The notes under the pieces are model-generated. The model did no database searches. It worked only from the letters and a program-made list of their open reading frames with translations, and was not told the DNA's origin. 64,000 nt of DNA, taken from the NCBI GenBank assembly GCA_965214025.1, contig CBDCAW010000034.1, positions 75,711 through 139,710 of the forward strand, in the 5' to 3' direction. The stretch is from Granulosicoccus sp965214025. GTDB taxonomy: Bacteria > Pseudomonadota > Gammaproteobacteria > Granulosicoccales > Granulosicoccaceae. Below, one piece after another: positions 18,316 through 26,877 of the stretch; positions within the stretch are counted from its first letter, which is position 1, and the number at the start of each line of letters is the position of its first letter. A program made the position numbers and the translations under genes.

Positions 18316-19455
18316 TCAGTCTACGGAAGGCCGACCGGGGGCGGACTGCTCTACCAGCCAGTCGACCACCGCGACCTGTGCGGCCTCGTCCGTGGCGCCC
18401 TGATCCAGGGCCTGATGATAGACCTTCAGCTGATGGTCCGAGCTCGTACCACGTCGTGCTATAACCCGGGCGTGCTCGATTTCCGCGACACATTCGTGCT
18501 CTTCGGCATGCGGTCTGACCAGCTCCACCAGCTCGTCTATCAGCTCGGCGAACGGTACCGCCTTCTTCTTGCCGAAGTCTCCCAGCTCGGCTTCGATGCC
18601 GTAGCGCTGGGCACGCCACTTGTTCTCCATGATGAGAATGCGCCGATAGTGCCGCCAGCGCTGGTTGTTCTCGCGCAGACGGCACAAGAAAGCAAGCGTG
18701 GATTGATACAGCGCGGCAATGGCAAGCCCGTCCTCCATCCAGGTGCAGACATCGCAGATGCGGATCTCGAGCGTGGGATGACGCACGCTGGGGCGCAGGT
18801 CCCACCAGATCTTCGACGGATCGGTGACCATCTCGGTGGCGGCGAGGTCGTGCAGCATTTCCGTCCAGTCGTTCCAGCTCTCGAAGGCTTCGGGCAGACC
18901 GGAGCGCGGCAAGTCACCGACGATGGTGGGGCGAAAGGCCTTCAGGCCGGTATCTCGTCCCTCCCAGAAGGGCGATGAGCAACTCAGGCCTAGCAGGTGA
19001 GGCATGAAATAGCTGATCTGCCCCATCAGATCGACGCGCAGGTCCGGATCCTCGATGCCGGCATGCACGTGCATGCCACAGATCGCCATCCGCCTTGCCA
19101 GGCTGCCTTGCTCGGACCCCAGAATGCGGTAGCGCTCCATGTCGACCGGTTCCTGTGTGCTCCAGTGCGACCAGGGATGGGTGGACGCGGCGATCATCTC
19201 GAAACCGAACTCCTTCGCCGTGCTCGACACGCACTCGCGCAGCTCGCTCAATTCCCTGCGCGCCTCACCGACCGTGGCGCACACCCCGGTACCGATCTCG
19301 ACCTGGCTTTGCAGAAACTCATAGGTGACCCTGTCACCCACGCGCTCCTTGCACTTATCCATGAAGCCCGCCGGCTGACGACAGGCCAGCGCCCGGGTTT
19401 CCGGATCGATCAGCAGATACTCTTCTTCGATACCGATGGACAGATGCTTCGACAT
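18316..19455 (-). CDS. YbdK/GCS2-family carboxylate-amine ligase (glutamate-cysteine ligase-like)
   Basis: A 379-residue member of GCS2 (PF04107), starting MSKHLSIGIEEEYLLIDPET. The IGIEEEYLL acidic cluster binds magnesium, the CGMHVHAGI strand is the family hallmark, and WDLRPSVRHPTLEIRICDV supplies the second half of the site. These ATP-dependent enzymes join a carboxylate (often the gamma-carboxyl of glutamate) to an amine; E. coli YbdK has weak glutamate-cysteine ligase activity. The ATG at 19455 follows AGGAG at eight bases, and the frame upstream is intergenic. As the promoter-proximal gene of a five-gene block of ligases and esterases it probably makes the first bond of a small amide or peptide (inference). 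Confidence 0.9.
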   Translation of the reverse strand: MSKHLSIGIEEEYLLIDPETRALACRQPAGFMDKCKERVGDRVTYEFLQSQVEIGTGVCATVGEARRELSELRECVSSTAKEFGFEMIAASTHPWSHWSTQEPVDMERYRILGSEQGSLARRMAICGMHVHAGIEDPDLRVDLMGQISYFMPHLLGLSCSSPFWEGRDTGLKAFRPTIVGDLPRSGLPEAFESWNDWTEMLHDLAATEMVTDPSKIWWDLRPSVRHPTLEIRICDVCTWMEDGLAIAALYQSTLAFLCRLRENNQRWRHYRRILIMENKWRAQRYGIEAELGDFGKKKAVPFAELIDELVELVRPHAEEHECVAEIEHARVIARRGTSSDHQLKVYHQALDQGATDEAAQVAVVDWLVEQSAPGRPSVD

Positions 19456-19486
19456 GCCGCGCTTCTCCTGGTTGCGGGCAGTATTC

Positions 19487-19503
19487 TGCACACTAACGGT
19501 GCA
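19487..19503. promoter_or_regulatory. Inverted repeat, candidate LysR-type operator
   Basis: TGCAC-ACTAACG-GTGCA: perfect five-base arms around seven bases, located between the leftward ligase operon (start 19455) and the rightward LysR gene (start 19601). LysR regulators usually bind such dyads near a divergent promoter and control both genes. Position and symmetry are seen; function is inferred. An A/T-rich stretch at about 19551-19585 is a possible promoter region for the LysR gene. Confidence 0.35.
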
Positions 19504-19600
19504 AAAGACAGGATCGGCGGAAAATGCCGCACAGGGATCGAGCGGATCAATTCTAAAAAAATAATACAATCTACTAATCAAGTCATGAAACAGAACAATC

Positions 19601-20509
19601 TTGGCCAGACTCAACTACAACCACCTACGGTATTTCTGGGCGGTCGCGCATGAAGGCAACCTGACACGAACCGCCGAGCGGCTGGCCGTATCGCAGTCCG
19701 CGTTGTCCACCCAGATACGCAAGCTCGAGGAACAGGTCGGCGAACCACTGTTCGAACGGCGTGGCAGGCAACTGCTGCTGACCGAAGCTGGCCAGATCGC
19801 GCTCGACCACGCGGATGCGATCTTTGCCACCGGCGAGGAACTGCTCAGCACACTGGCCCACCGCGCATCGCCTCAGCGCCAAGTGCTGAGGGTGGGCTCC
19901 CTGGCCACGCTGTCGCGTAACTTCCAGATCCAGTTCCTGCGCCCGGTGCTCGGCCGCAGCGATACCGAGATAGTCATTCGTTCCGGATCCCTGGGCGAAT
20001 TGCTACCGAGCCTGGAAGCCCATCAGCTCGATGTGGTGCTGGCCAATACCGTCCCACCACGCGATGCGGCTACTGCCTTCATCTCACACCCGATCGCCGA
20101 ACAACCGGTGAGCCTGATCGGCACGCCGGAACGCATCGGTACGCCTGCGAGCGTCGAGCACCTGCTCGCACGAGAGCCACTGGTGCTGCCCACGATCGCA
20201 AGCAGCATCCGCACCGGCTTCGATGCGTTGAGCGACCGGCTCGGCCTGAGCACACGAATCATTGCCGAAGTTGACGACATGGCCATGATGCGCCTGCTTG
20301 CCCGCGAAGGTATCGGCCTGGCTGTGGTGCCGCCGATCGTGGTGAAGGATGAACTTGCCAGTGGCCTGCTACTCGAGGCACACCGGCTACCTCAGCTCAG
20401 CGAAACCTTCCATGCCGTGATGCTGAAGCGACGGTATCCGAATCCGCTGCTGCGTGAGCTGCTCGACAACATGGATGCGGCGGATCGCCTGGTGGGAATT
20501 GTTCGGTGA
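19601..20509 (+). CDS. LysR-family transcriptional regulator (NhaR-like)
   Basis: A 302-residue regulator. The N-terminal winged helix-turn-helix begins LNYNHLRYFWAVAHEGNLT, the form seen in NhaR-like LysR proteins, and continues AERLAVSQSALSTQIRKLEE with GEPLFERRGRQLLLTEAG. The C-terminal 200 residues are the co-inducer domain (VLRVGSLATLSRNFQIQFL and following). The start is a TTG at 19601; no ATG in frame precedes the helix-turn-helix. It is divergent from the carboxylate-amine ligase operon with about 145 bases between them, so it is the likely local regulator. NhaR itself answers sodium in E. coli; that need not apply here. Confidence 0.9.
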   Translation: MARLNYNHLRYFWAVAHEGNLTRTAERLAVSQSALSTQIRKLEEQVGEPLFERRGRQLLLTEAGQIALDHADAIFATGEELLSTLAHRASPQRQVLRVGSLATLSRNFQIQFLRPVLGRSDTEIVIRSGSLGELLPSLEAHQLDVVLANTVPPRDAATAFISHPIAEQPVSLIGTPERIGTPASVEHLLAREPLVLPTIASSIRTGFDALSDRLGLSTRIIAEVDDMAMMRLLAREGIGLAVVPPIVVKDELASGLLLEAHRLPQLSETFHAVMLKRRYPNPLLRELLDNMDAADRLVGIVR

Positions 20510-20691
20510 CCGGGTCGGACGTGGGATCGGCCGCGGGGACAACTGCCGGGCTTACTGCGGGATCCACGCACGACGGAATCAGTGGCAGGATCGACGACTG
20601 GATAAACGCCGGAGTCGTTGATGATTTGGCCAAGGAATTCAGCCCGAGCTACTTCGTTGCCGCTCGGTTGACATCATGGCGTCAAGCCGTA

Positions 20692-21993
20692 TCAATCACT
20701 CACAGAAGCAGGATTATTCGGATGCTGAGTCCAGTTCGCATAACCCGAGTCGATCGCGTCACCTGTGCGAGGGTCGGCACCTGCCGTCAGCCGTTCCATG
20801 GAAATGCAATCCTGCACCGGGCAGACGGCGACGCACAGGTTGCAGCCCACGCATTCTTCGTCGATGACCTCGAAATGTCGTTTGCCTCCGACGGTGGCGG
20901 TGATGGCCTGATGGGAGGTGTCTTCGCACACTTCGTGGCAGCGGCCGCACTGGATGCACAGGTCCTGATCGATTCGGGCCTTGGTAATGTAGTTGAGGTT
21001 GAGATTCTGCCAGTCCTTCACGTTGGGCGCGGCGAGGCCGATGAAATCATCGATGCAAGCATGGCCCGCCTCGTCCATCCAGTTGGAAAGCCCGCTGGTG
21101 AGTTCATCGATGATGCGGAAACCGTAGGTCATGGCGGCGGTGCAGACTTGTACGTTGCCCGCACCCAACGCCATGAATTCCGCGGCATCGCGCCAGGTGG
21201 TGATACCACCGATGCCGGAAATGGGCATGCCGGCAGTGGCCGCGTCACGGGCGATCTCGGCGACCATGTTCAGTGCGATCGGCTTGACGGCCGGGCCGCA
21301 GTAGCCGCCATGGGAACCCCAACCATCGATGGAGGGCTCGGGCGACATGGTGTCCAGATTCACGCTGATGATGGAATTGACGGTGTTGATCAGTGAGACG
21401 GCATCGGCATGCCCGGCTTTGGCGGCGCGGGCTGGAAACCGTACGTCGGTGATGTTGGGTGTGAGCTTCACGATCACCGGCAGTTTCGTGTATTGCTTGC
21501 ACCAGGCGGCCACCATTTCAATGTACTCGGGCACCTGCCCGACCGCCGAGCCCATGCCGCGCTCCGACATTCCATGCGGGCAACCGAAATTCAGCTCCAC
21601 CCCATCGGCACCGGTGTCTTCCACACGGACGAGAATGTCGCGCCAGTTCTTCTCCTCGCAGGGCACCATCAGCGAGACGATCATCGCGCGGTCCGGCCAG
21701 TCGCGTTTCACACGCCTGATCTCGTCGAGATTGGTCTGCAGCGGCCGATCGGTAATCAGCTCGATGTTGTTGAAGCCAATGAGCTTGCGGTCGGATGAAT
21801 ACACGGCACCGTAGCGCGGGCCGTTCACGTTGACCACGTGCGGGTCCTCACCCAGGGTTTTCCAGACCACGCCGCCCCAGCCCGCCTCGAAGGCGCGCAC
21901 CACGTTGTACTCCTTGTCGGTCGGTGGCGCGGATGCCAGCCAGAACGGGTTCGGGGATTTGATGCCGAGGAAATTGCTGGTCAGATCAGCCAT
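20692..21993 (-). CDS. preA: NAD-dependent dihydropyrimidine dehydrogenase, PreA subunit
   Basis: A 433-residue subunit that, with PreT, reduces uracil or thymine to the 5,6-dihydro form, the first step of the reductive pathway. The N-terminal 300 residues are a dihydroorotate-dehydrogenase-like FMN barrel (NFLGIKSPNPFWLASAPPT start, VELNFGCPHGMSERGMG, GIGGITTWRDAAEFMALGA). The C-terminus carries two 4Fe-4S motifs: CIQCGRCHEVC and CVGCNLCVAVCPVQDC. The ATG at 21993 lies five bases after the preT stop; a TTG at 22002 is a less likely start that would overlap it. The other enzymes of this pathway are on the same strand at 8.9-13.1 kb, so the route is complete apart from a transaminase. Confidence 0.95.
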   Translation of the reverse strand: MADLTSNFLGIKSPNPFWLASAPPTDKEYNVVRAFEAGWGGVVWKTLGEDPHVVNVNGPRYGAVYSSDRKLIGFNNIELITDRPLQTNLDEIRRVKRDWPDRAMIVSLMVPCEEKNWRDILVRVEDTGADGVELNFGCPHGMSERGMGSAVGQVPEYIEMVAAWCKQYTKLPVIVKLTPNITDVRFPARAAKAGHADAVSLINTVNSIISVNLDTMSPEPSIDGWGSHGGYCGPAVKPIALNMVAEIARDAATAGMPISGIGGITTWRDAAEFMALGAGNVQVCTAAMTYGFRIIDELTSGLSNWMDEAGHACIDDFIGLAAPNVKDWQNLNLNYITKARIDQDLCIQCGRCHEVCEDTSHQAITATVGGKRHFEVIDEECVGCNLCVAVCPVQDCISMERLTAGADPRTGDAIDSGYANWTQHPNNPASVSD

Positions 21994-21998
21994 TGAAT

Positions 21999-23306
21999 TC
22001 AAGCCTGGTTGGTCAGTACGCGATGGATGGATTCGGCAGCGAGCTTGCCGTCCTGCACGGCGGTTACGGTCAGGTCGTCACCCCGAGCGATGCAGTCGCC
22101 GCCGGCCCAGATGTTCGGATCGTTGCTGCGGCGTTCCTCGTCTACCTGAATACGGCCGGCTTCCAGCGCGAGGGGATTACCCTGCGGGTGGATCGCGAAC
22201 TGCTGGCCGATGGCCTTGAGTACGTGATCACAGTCGATGGTCAGTTTCTCACCGGTACCTTCGAGCTTGCCGTCGCGCTCTTCGGTGTACTCGAATTCGA
22301 CGCCTGCGACATGGCCGCCTTTCGAGATCAGCCGAAGCGGCTTGAGCCAGGTGCGCAACAACACGCCGCGGGTCTGGGCGAGCTCCTGCTCGAAGACACT
22401 GGCGTTCATGCGGGATTGCCCGCGACGGTAGACGAGCGTGACATCCTCCGCCCCGAGCAGACGCGATTGGACAGCGGCATCGACGGCAGTCATGCCGCCG
22501 CCGAGCACTACCACTCGGCGGCCGACCGGTAGCGATGCCAGATCGTCAGCCTGGCGCAAGCGGGCGATGAAGGCGACTGCATCCTCGACACCTTCCAGAT
22601 CGTCGTTGTCGATGCCCAACGCATTGACTGATGCAAGCCCGACACCGACGAAGACGGCATCGAAGCGTTGCTTGAGATCATCGAGTGTGATATCGACACC
22701 CAGCACCTGATCATGCTCGATACCGATGCCACCGATGGACAGGATGTATTCGACCTCGCGCGCGGCAAAATCGTCTACCGTCTTGTAGGCGGCGATACCG
22801 TATTCGTTGAGCCCGCCGGGTTTGGGCAGGGAATCGTAGACGGTGACCTGATGGCCGTACAGAGCCAGCCGGTGTGCGCAGGATAGCCCGGCAGGGCCGG
22901 CGCCGACTACCGCCACGCGGTGACCGGTGTCGGCGGCACGTGTATACGGCTGGCGCCCGGTGGCCATGAGTGTATCGGTGGCATGGCGCTGCAATTCGCC
23001 GATACGTACCGGCTTGTCTTCAGCCGTGTTGCGCACGCAGGCTTCTTCGCACAGGGTTTCAGTCGGACAGACCCGGGCGCACATGCCACCGAAGATGTTT
23101 TCATCGAAGATGGTGCGCGCTGCACCCTTGGGGTTGGATGTGCTGATCTGCCGGATGAACAACGGTATGTCGATACCTGTCGGGCAGGCCGTGACACACG
23201 GCGCGTCATGGCAGAAGTAGCAACGGTCCGATTCCACCGACGCCTCGTGACGCGTCAGCGGCCGGTGCAGGTCGGTGGTGAGCTCGTCAAGACTGGCTGC
23301 CTGCAT
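21999..23306 (-). CDS. preT: NAD-dependent dihydropyrimidine dehydrogenase, PreT subunit
   Basis: A 435-residue flavoprotein of the glutamate-synthase small-subunit type that passes electrons between NADH and PreA. Cysteines for iron-sulfur centres lie in CYFCHDAPCVTACPTG and GMCARVCPTETLCEEAC. The FAD fold begins VAVVGAGPAGLSCAHRLALYG; the NAD-binding half begins VVVLGGGMTAVDAAVQS; the C-terminal FAD loop is NIWAGGDCI. The ATG at 23306 has GGAG eight bases upstream; a GTG at 23339 would add 11 residues. It is the first gene of the preTA pair. About 50 bases separate it from the next upstream minus-strand gene, so the pair may have its own promoter or be read through. Confidence 0.94.
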   Translation of the reverse strand: MQAASLDELTTDLHRPLTRHEASVESDRCYFCHDAPCVTACPTGIDIPLFIRQISTSNPKGAARTIFDENIFGGMCARVCPTETLCEEACVRNTAEDKPVRIGELQRHATDTLMATGRQPYTRAADTGHRVAVVGAGPAGLSCAHRLALYGHQVTVYDSLPKPGGLNEYGIAAYKTVDDFAAREVEYILSIGGIGIEHDQVLGVDITLDDLKQRFDAVFVGVGLASVNALGIDNDDLEGVEDAVAFIARLRQADDLASLPVGRRVVVLGGGMTAVDAAVQSRLLGAEDVTLVYRRGQSRMNASVFEQELAQTRGVLLRTWLKPLRLISKGGHVAGVEFEYTEERDGKLEGTGEKLTIDCDHVLKAIGQQFAIHPQGNPLALEAGRIQVDEERRSNDPNIWAGGDCIARGDDLTVTAVQDGKLAAESIHRVLTNQA

Positions 23307-23357
23307 GATGGGGCTCCGTGGCGTGGTGGCGTTTGTCACAAGATTAGAACAATAGCT

Positions 23358-23825
23358 TCAAGGCAACAAGCGGCTGAACACATACCCACCCACCCCACCC
23401 GCCAGGCACTGCAGGGTGAAACCTGCCAGCGACCGGGCGCCTGCGATCGGCGTGAATGAGGTGGCGAGCTTCATGGCGATGAGCAGCGTTGCCATGGCCA
23501 CGATGCCGCCGAGTGGGTAGATGAGCCTTGGCGGCAGATGCAGGCGGCTCTTCAGCACGACCCTGAGCAGTGCCATCGTGGCGAACGCGATGGCCAGGCC
23601 AATGGCGATGACGGCGGCGTAAAGGTAGAGGCCCAGAAGGTCTCCGACAGCCGTGCGTACGTGCTCGGTGAAGGAAATGCCGATACCGAGCTGGCGCAGG
23701 TTGTTGAGCACCATGCCCGTGTGTGCAATGCTCGCCAGCACGTAGGTTGTCAATGCAGCCGCGTTGAAGGCGAACAGGAACCTGCCCACCGTCGACCCGA
23801 ATCTCTCCAGCGACACTTTCCTCAT
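23358..23825 (-). CDS. Four-helix membrane protein of unknown function
   Basis: A 155-residue protein starting MRKVSLERFGSTVGRFLF. Four hydrophobic segments are seen: about residues 14-35 (RFLFAFNAAALTTYVLASI), 58-85 (LLGLYLYAAVIAIGLAIAFA), 97-120 (LIYPLGGIVAMATLLIAMKL) and 134-152 (TLQCLAGGVGGYVFSRLLP). I do not recognise the family. The ATG is well supported by AAAGAGGAC immediately upstream. That ATG overlaps, on the opposite strand, the ATG of the sugar dehydrogenase gene, so the two divergent genes share bases 23824-23825 at their start codons. Probably inner membrane; no functional clue beyond that. Confidence 0.72.
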   Translation of the reverse strand: MRKVSLERFGSTVGRFLFAFNAAALTTYVLASIAHTGMVLNNLRQLGIGISFTEHVRTAVGDLLGLYLYAAVIAIGLAIAFATMALLRVVLKSRLHLPPRLIYPLGGIVAMATLLIAMKLATSFTPIAGARSLAGFTLQCLAGGVGGYVFSRLLP

Positions 23826-24957
23826 GTCCTCTTTCTCGCACCTTGTGATCTTGCTGGTTTCGCTGAACACCGTGGTTCTCACGCCGAGGATCATCGCCGC
23901 ACCCGCCGTACCCACCGTGCCGGCCTACGAGATCAGGACGATCGCCACAGGTCTCGACCATCCCTGGTCGCTGGCGTTCCTGCCGGACGGCCGCCAGCTG
24001 GTCACCGAGCGACCTGGCCGATTGCGCATCATAGACTCCGGCAGTGACGACAACCGGATCTCGAAGCCGGTGGGCAACGTGCCTGCGGTGTTCGCCGACA
24101 GTCAGGGCGGGCTGTTCGATGTGGTGCTGCATCCAGAGTACGCGAAGAACGGCTGGCTGTACCTGAGCTACGCACACGGCCATGCCGGCGCCAATGGCAC
24201 GCGGCTCGCGCGTGCCCGTCTCGATGGCAACGCGCTGCAGGATGTCGAAGTGTTGTTCACTGCCAGTGCGTTGAAGGATACACCGGTTCACTATGGTGGC
24301 AGGCTTGCGTTTCTGCCGGATGAAACGCTGCTGCTGAGCATCGGCGATGGTTTCGACTATCGTGAATCCGCGCAGAAGCTCGACAGCCATCTGGGCAAGA
24401 TCGTGCGCTTGAACGATGACGGAAGCGTGCCGCGGGACAATCCGTTCGTCGGGGTCGATGGCATGCGACCTGAGATCTGGTCTTACGGGCATCGCAACGC
24501 GCAGGCAATCGTGGTCGATGGTCATGCACAACGTGTGTACGCTCATGAACATGGTCCGGCGGGCGGTGACGAGCTGAACTGGATCGGTAGAGGTTCGAAC
24601 TACGGCTGGCCGATCGCGACCTTCGGGCGGGACTATTCCGGCGCTGCGATCTCGCCGTTCACGCAACATGCAGGCACCACACAGCCGCTCATGCACTGGA
24701 CGCCATCGATCGCCCCCGCCGGTATGGCCATCGTGACAGGTAATGCCTTTCCGGCGTTCGATGGTGATCTTCTGGTGGCCGCGCTCAAGACACGAGAGGT
24801 ACGATGGGTGCGTCTGAAGGATGAGAAGGTCGTCAGCGACACGCCCCTGTTCCGGGAGCTCGGCGCCAGGTTGCGCGATGTGCGTGTAGCGGCTGATGGA
24901 ACGATCTGGCTGCTCACGGATGCGCAAGACGGCAAGGTGCTGCAGGTAATACCGTGA
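23824..24957 (+). CDS. PQQ-dependent soluble aldose sugar dehydrogenase (YliI/Asd family), exported
   Basis: A 377-residue periplasmic six-bladed beta-propeller. An N-terminal hydrophobic export signal (SFSHLVILLVSLNTVVLT) is followed by the mature start YEIRTIATGLDHPWSLAFLP. Diagnostic stretches are DGRQLVTERPGRLRI, SQGGLFDVVLHPEYAKNGWL, IWSYGHRNAQAI and HEHGPAGGDELN, which line the PQQ and calcium site in this family. E. coli YliI oxidises aldoses and passes electrons to quinone-linked acceptors. The ATG at 23824 has no obvious ribosome-binding site and overlaps the start codon of the divergent membrane-protein gene. The stop is one base from that of the convergent CobT-like gene. Confidence 0.9.
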   Translation: MSSFSHLVILLVSLNTVVLTPRIIAAPAVPTVPAYEIRTIATGLDHPWSLAFLPDGRQLVTERPGRLRIIDSGSDDNRISKPVGNVPAVFADSQGGLFDVVLHPEYAKNGWLYLSYAHGHAGANGTRLARARLDGNALQDVEVLFTASALKDTPVHYGGRLAFLPDETLLLSIGDGFDYRESAQKLDSHLGKIVRLNDDGSVPRDNPFVGVDGMRPEIWSYGHRNAQAIVVDGHAQRVYAHEHGPAGGDELNWIGRGSNYGWPIATFGRDYSGAAISPFTQHAGTTQPLMHWTPSIAPAGMAIVTGNAFPAFDGDLLVAALKTREVRWVRLKDEKVVSDTPLFRELGARLRDVRVAADGTIWLLTDAQDGKVLQVIP

Positions 24958-24958
24958 C

Positions 24959-26869
24959 TCAGCGTTGTTGGCGAAACAGCTCCACGAATTGCCGTGCCAT
25001 CGTATCGGCAAGCTGGTTCACGTCGTGGATGGTGGTGGCACGCTCGTAGTATTGGCCCACGTCGTGGCCGATGCCGATCGCCACGAGTTCGACCTCGTTC
25101 TGGCGCTGTATGCGATGGATGGTCTGGCGCAGATGGCGCTCCAGGAACCGGCCCGGATTGGTCGAGAGCGTCGAGTCGTCGATCGGCGCACCGTCGGAGA
25201 TCATCATCAGGATCTTGCGCTGTTCGGTGCGCTGGAGTGCGCGAGCGTGCGCCCAGGCCAGTGCCTCGCCATCGATATTTTCCTTCAACAGCCCCTTGCG
25301 CATCATCAGGCCGAGGTTGCGTCGGGCTTGTCGCCACGGCATGTCGGCCGCCTTGTAGATCACATGCCGAATGTCGTTGAGCCGCCCCGGGTTTGGCGGA
25401 TAGCCATCCTTCACCCACTTCTCGCGAGCCTGCCCGCCCTTCCAGGCACCGGTGGTGAAGCCGAGGATCTCGACCCGAACGCCGCAGCGCTCGAGTGTGG
25501 AGGTCAGGATGTCGGCGCAGACCGCCGCCACGCGGATCGAGCGACCGTGCATCGAGCCGGAGTTGTCGAGCAACAGGGTGACCACGGTATCGCGAAACTC
25601 CGTTTCGCGTTCGCGCTTGAAACTCAGCGGCAGCATCGGGTCGAGCAGAACGCGGGTCAACCTTGCACAATCGAGCTGCCCTTCCTCCAGGTCGAACTCC
25701 CAGGAGCGCCGTTGTTGCGCCATCAGCACCCGCTGCAGGCGATTGGCGAAACGACCCACCGACTTCTGCAGGTTACCCATATGCGAATCGAGCTGCGCAC
25801 GCAGCCGATCGAGCTCCTCCTGATCGCACAGGTCCTGCGGTCTGATGACTTCGTCGAATTCACGGGTGTAGACGTGGTAGTCGTCGGCCACCCGGCTGGC
25901 TACCGTGCCGGCGCCTTCCCAGTCGCTGCCCGGCTGCACCGACGCGTCGTCCGGCGCATCGTCGGAAGGGTCCAGGCTCTCAGCCGCGGCGTCGCTTTCA
26001 GTGCCATCTTCATCCGCCTCATCCGTGATATCGGCATCGGTGGGTGCCTGCTCTTCGTCTTCGCCGCCCTCGGATTCCTGCTGCCGATCGTCGTCGTCGA
26101 AGCTGTCGCCGTTGACGTCCTCTTCCGGTGGTTGCTCGTCGTTGTCACCACTGTCGAGCTCCATCGCGCGCAGCAGGCTACCCACGGAACGGGCGAACGA
26201 GGCCTGATCGTCGATATCGAAATTTCGATCTGACAGGTGCGGATCCAGCTCATTGCCGAGCCAGTCGCGCCATTCGTGGAGCACCTCAGCCGCGGCCGGC
26301 GGCAGGTCACCGCCAAGGCGTTCGCGCAGGTACAGCGGCACCGCATGCTCGATGCCGAGGCGACGGCTTCGGGGGGCCTGCAAGGCAGCGCTGTGGTGGC
26401 CCACGGTGTCGAGCAACGTGCGATAGCGCTCGTCCAGAGCAGTCGAGAGGTTCCCGGCCACACCTCGATGAGCCGCACCACCCAACAGCTCCACACGCGC
26501 CTGCTCCGCCAGTGCGAACAAGGTGCGCGAGGTATCGCTGCGCGGTTCATGGCGTGCGTGGGTACGTGGGTCGTGATGCTGGTGATGCAACGCGATCGCA
26601 TCGCTGCGCCCTCGCGTGAGCGTGCGCTGGCGTGCGGTGGCGCCGACCGGAACATCCGGCACGCTGGTGGCGCCGCTCTCGACCTGCTGAGCGCCCTGTT
26701 GTCCGGCTTGTTGACTGAACGTCAGCGAGACTGAATCGTCCTGTGCGATTGCCCGGGCACAGGCTCCGGTGGATTGCCGAAACCCGACACGATCGCGTTC
26801 CAGTGTGACTGCGTCTACCTCGACTGCAGGCGACCCTTCCGTGCTGTCCGGCGTCTTGACTTCAGCCAT
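24959..26869 (-). CDS. cobT: CobT-like VWA-domain protein
   Basis: A 636-residue protein of the CobT (cobaltochelatase subunit) family. Residues 1-220 are poorly conserved. A very acidic linker follows at about 230-320 (runs of D and E with Q and S), typical of CobT. The C-terminal 250 residues hold a von Willebrand A domain with a complete MIDAS: DNSGSMHGRS, the threonine in FTTGAWKGG and MMISDGAPIDDSTL. In aerobic cobalamin synthesis CobS, CobT and CobN insert cobalt into hydrogenobyrinate diamide. No cobN or other cob gene lies in the window, so this pair may instead be one of the many MoxR/VWA-type chaperone-like modules. It begins eight bases after the CobS-like gene. Confidence 0.85.
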   Translation of the reverse strand: MAEVKTPDSTEGSPAVEVDAVTLERDRVGFRQSTGACARAIAQDDSVSLTFSQQAGQQGAQQVESGATSVPDVPVGATARQRTLTRGRSDAIALHHQHHDPRTHARHEPRSDTSRTLFALAEQARVELLGGAAHRGVAGNLSTALDERYRTLLDTVGHHSAALQAPRSRRLGIEHAVPLYLRERLGGDLPPAAAEVLHEWRDWLGNELDPHLSDRNFDIDDQASFARSVGSLLRAMELDSGDNDEQPPEEDVNGDSFDDDDRQQESEGGEDEEQAPTDADITDEADEDGTESDAAAESLDPSDDAPDDASVQPGSDWEGAGTVASRVADDYHVYTREFDEVIRPQDLCDQEELDRLRAQLDSHMGNLQKSVGRFANRLQRVLMAQQRRSWEFDLEEGQLDCARLTRVLLDPMLPLSFKRERETEFRDTVVTLLLDNSGSMHGRSIRVAAVCADILTSTLERCGVRVEILGFTTGAWKGGQAREKWVKDGYPPNPGRLNDIRHVIYKAADMPWRQARRNLGLMMRKGLLKENIDGEALAWAHARALQRTEQRKILMMISDGAPIDDSTLSTNPGRFLERHLRQTIHRIQRQNEVELVAIGIGHDVGQYYERATTIHDVNQLADTMARQFVELFRQQR

Positions 26870-26877
26870 AATGCAAG

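Noticed and set aside
20510..20691. Possible small gene or terminator between the LysR gene and preA
   Set aside because: No stem followed by a T run and no plausible protein; treated as a plain convergent intergenic gap.
24590..24610. tRNA T-arm-like GGTTCGAAC
   Set aside because: It lies inside the sugar-dehydrogenase reading frame (GSNYGWP) and no cloverleaf can be drawn around it.
23344..25011. Long minus-strand open frame of 555 codons across the sugar-dehydrogenase gene
   Set aside because: Arg/His-rich composition with no family features. It lies opposite a well-conserved PQQ dehydrogenase and the four-helix protein; open only because of GC bias.
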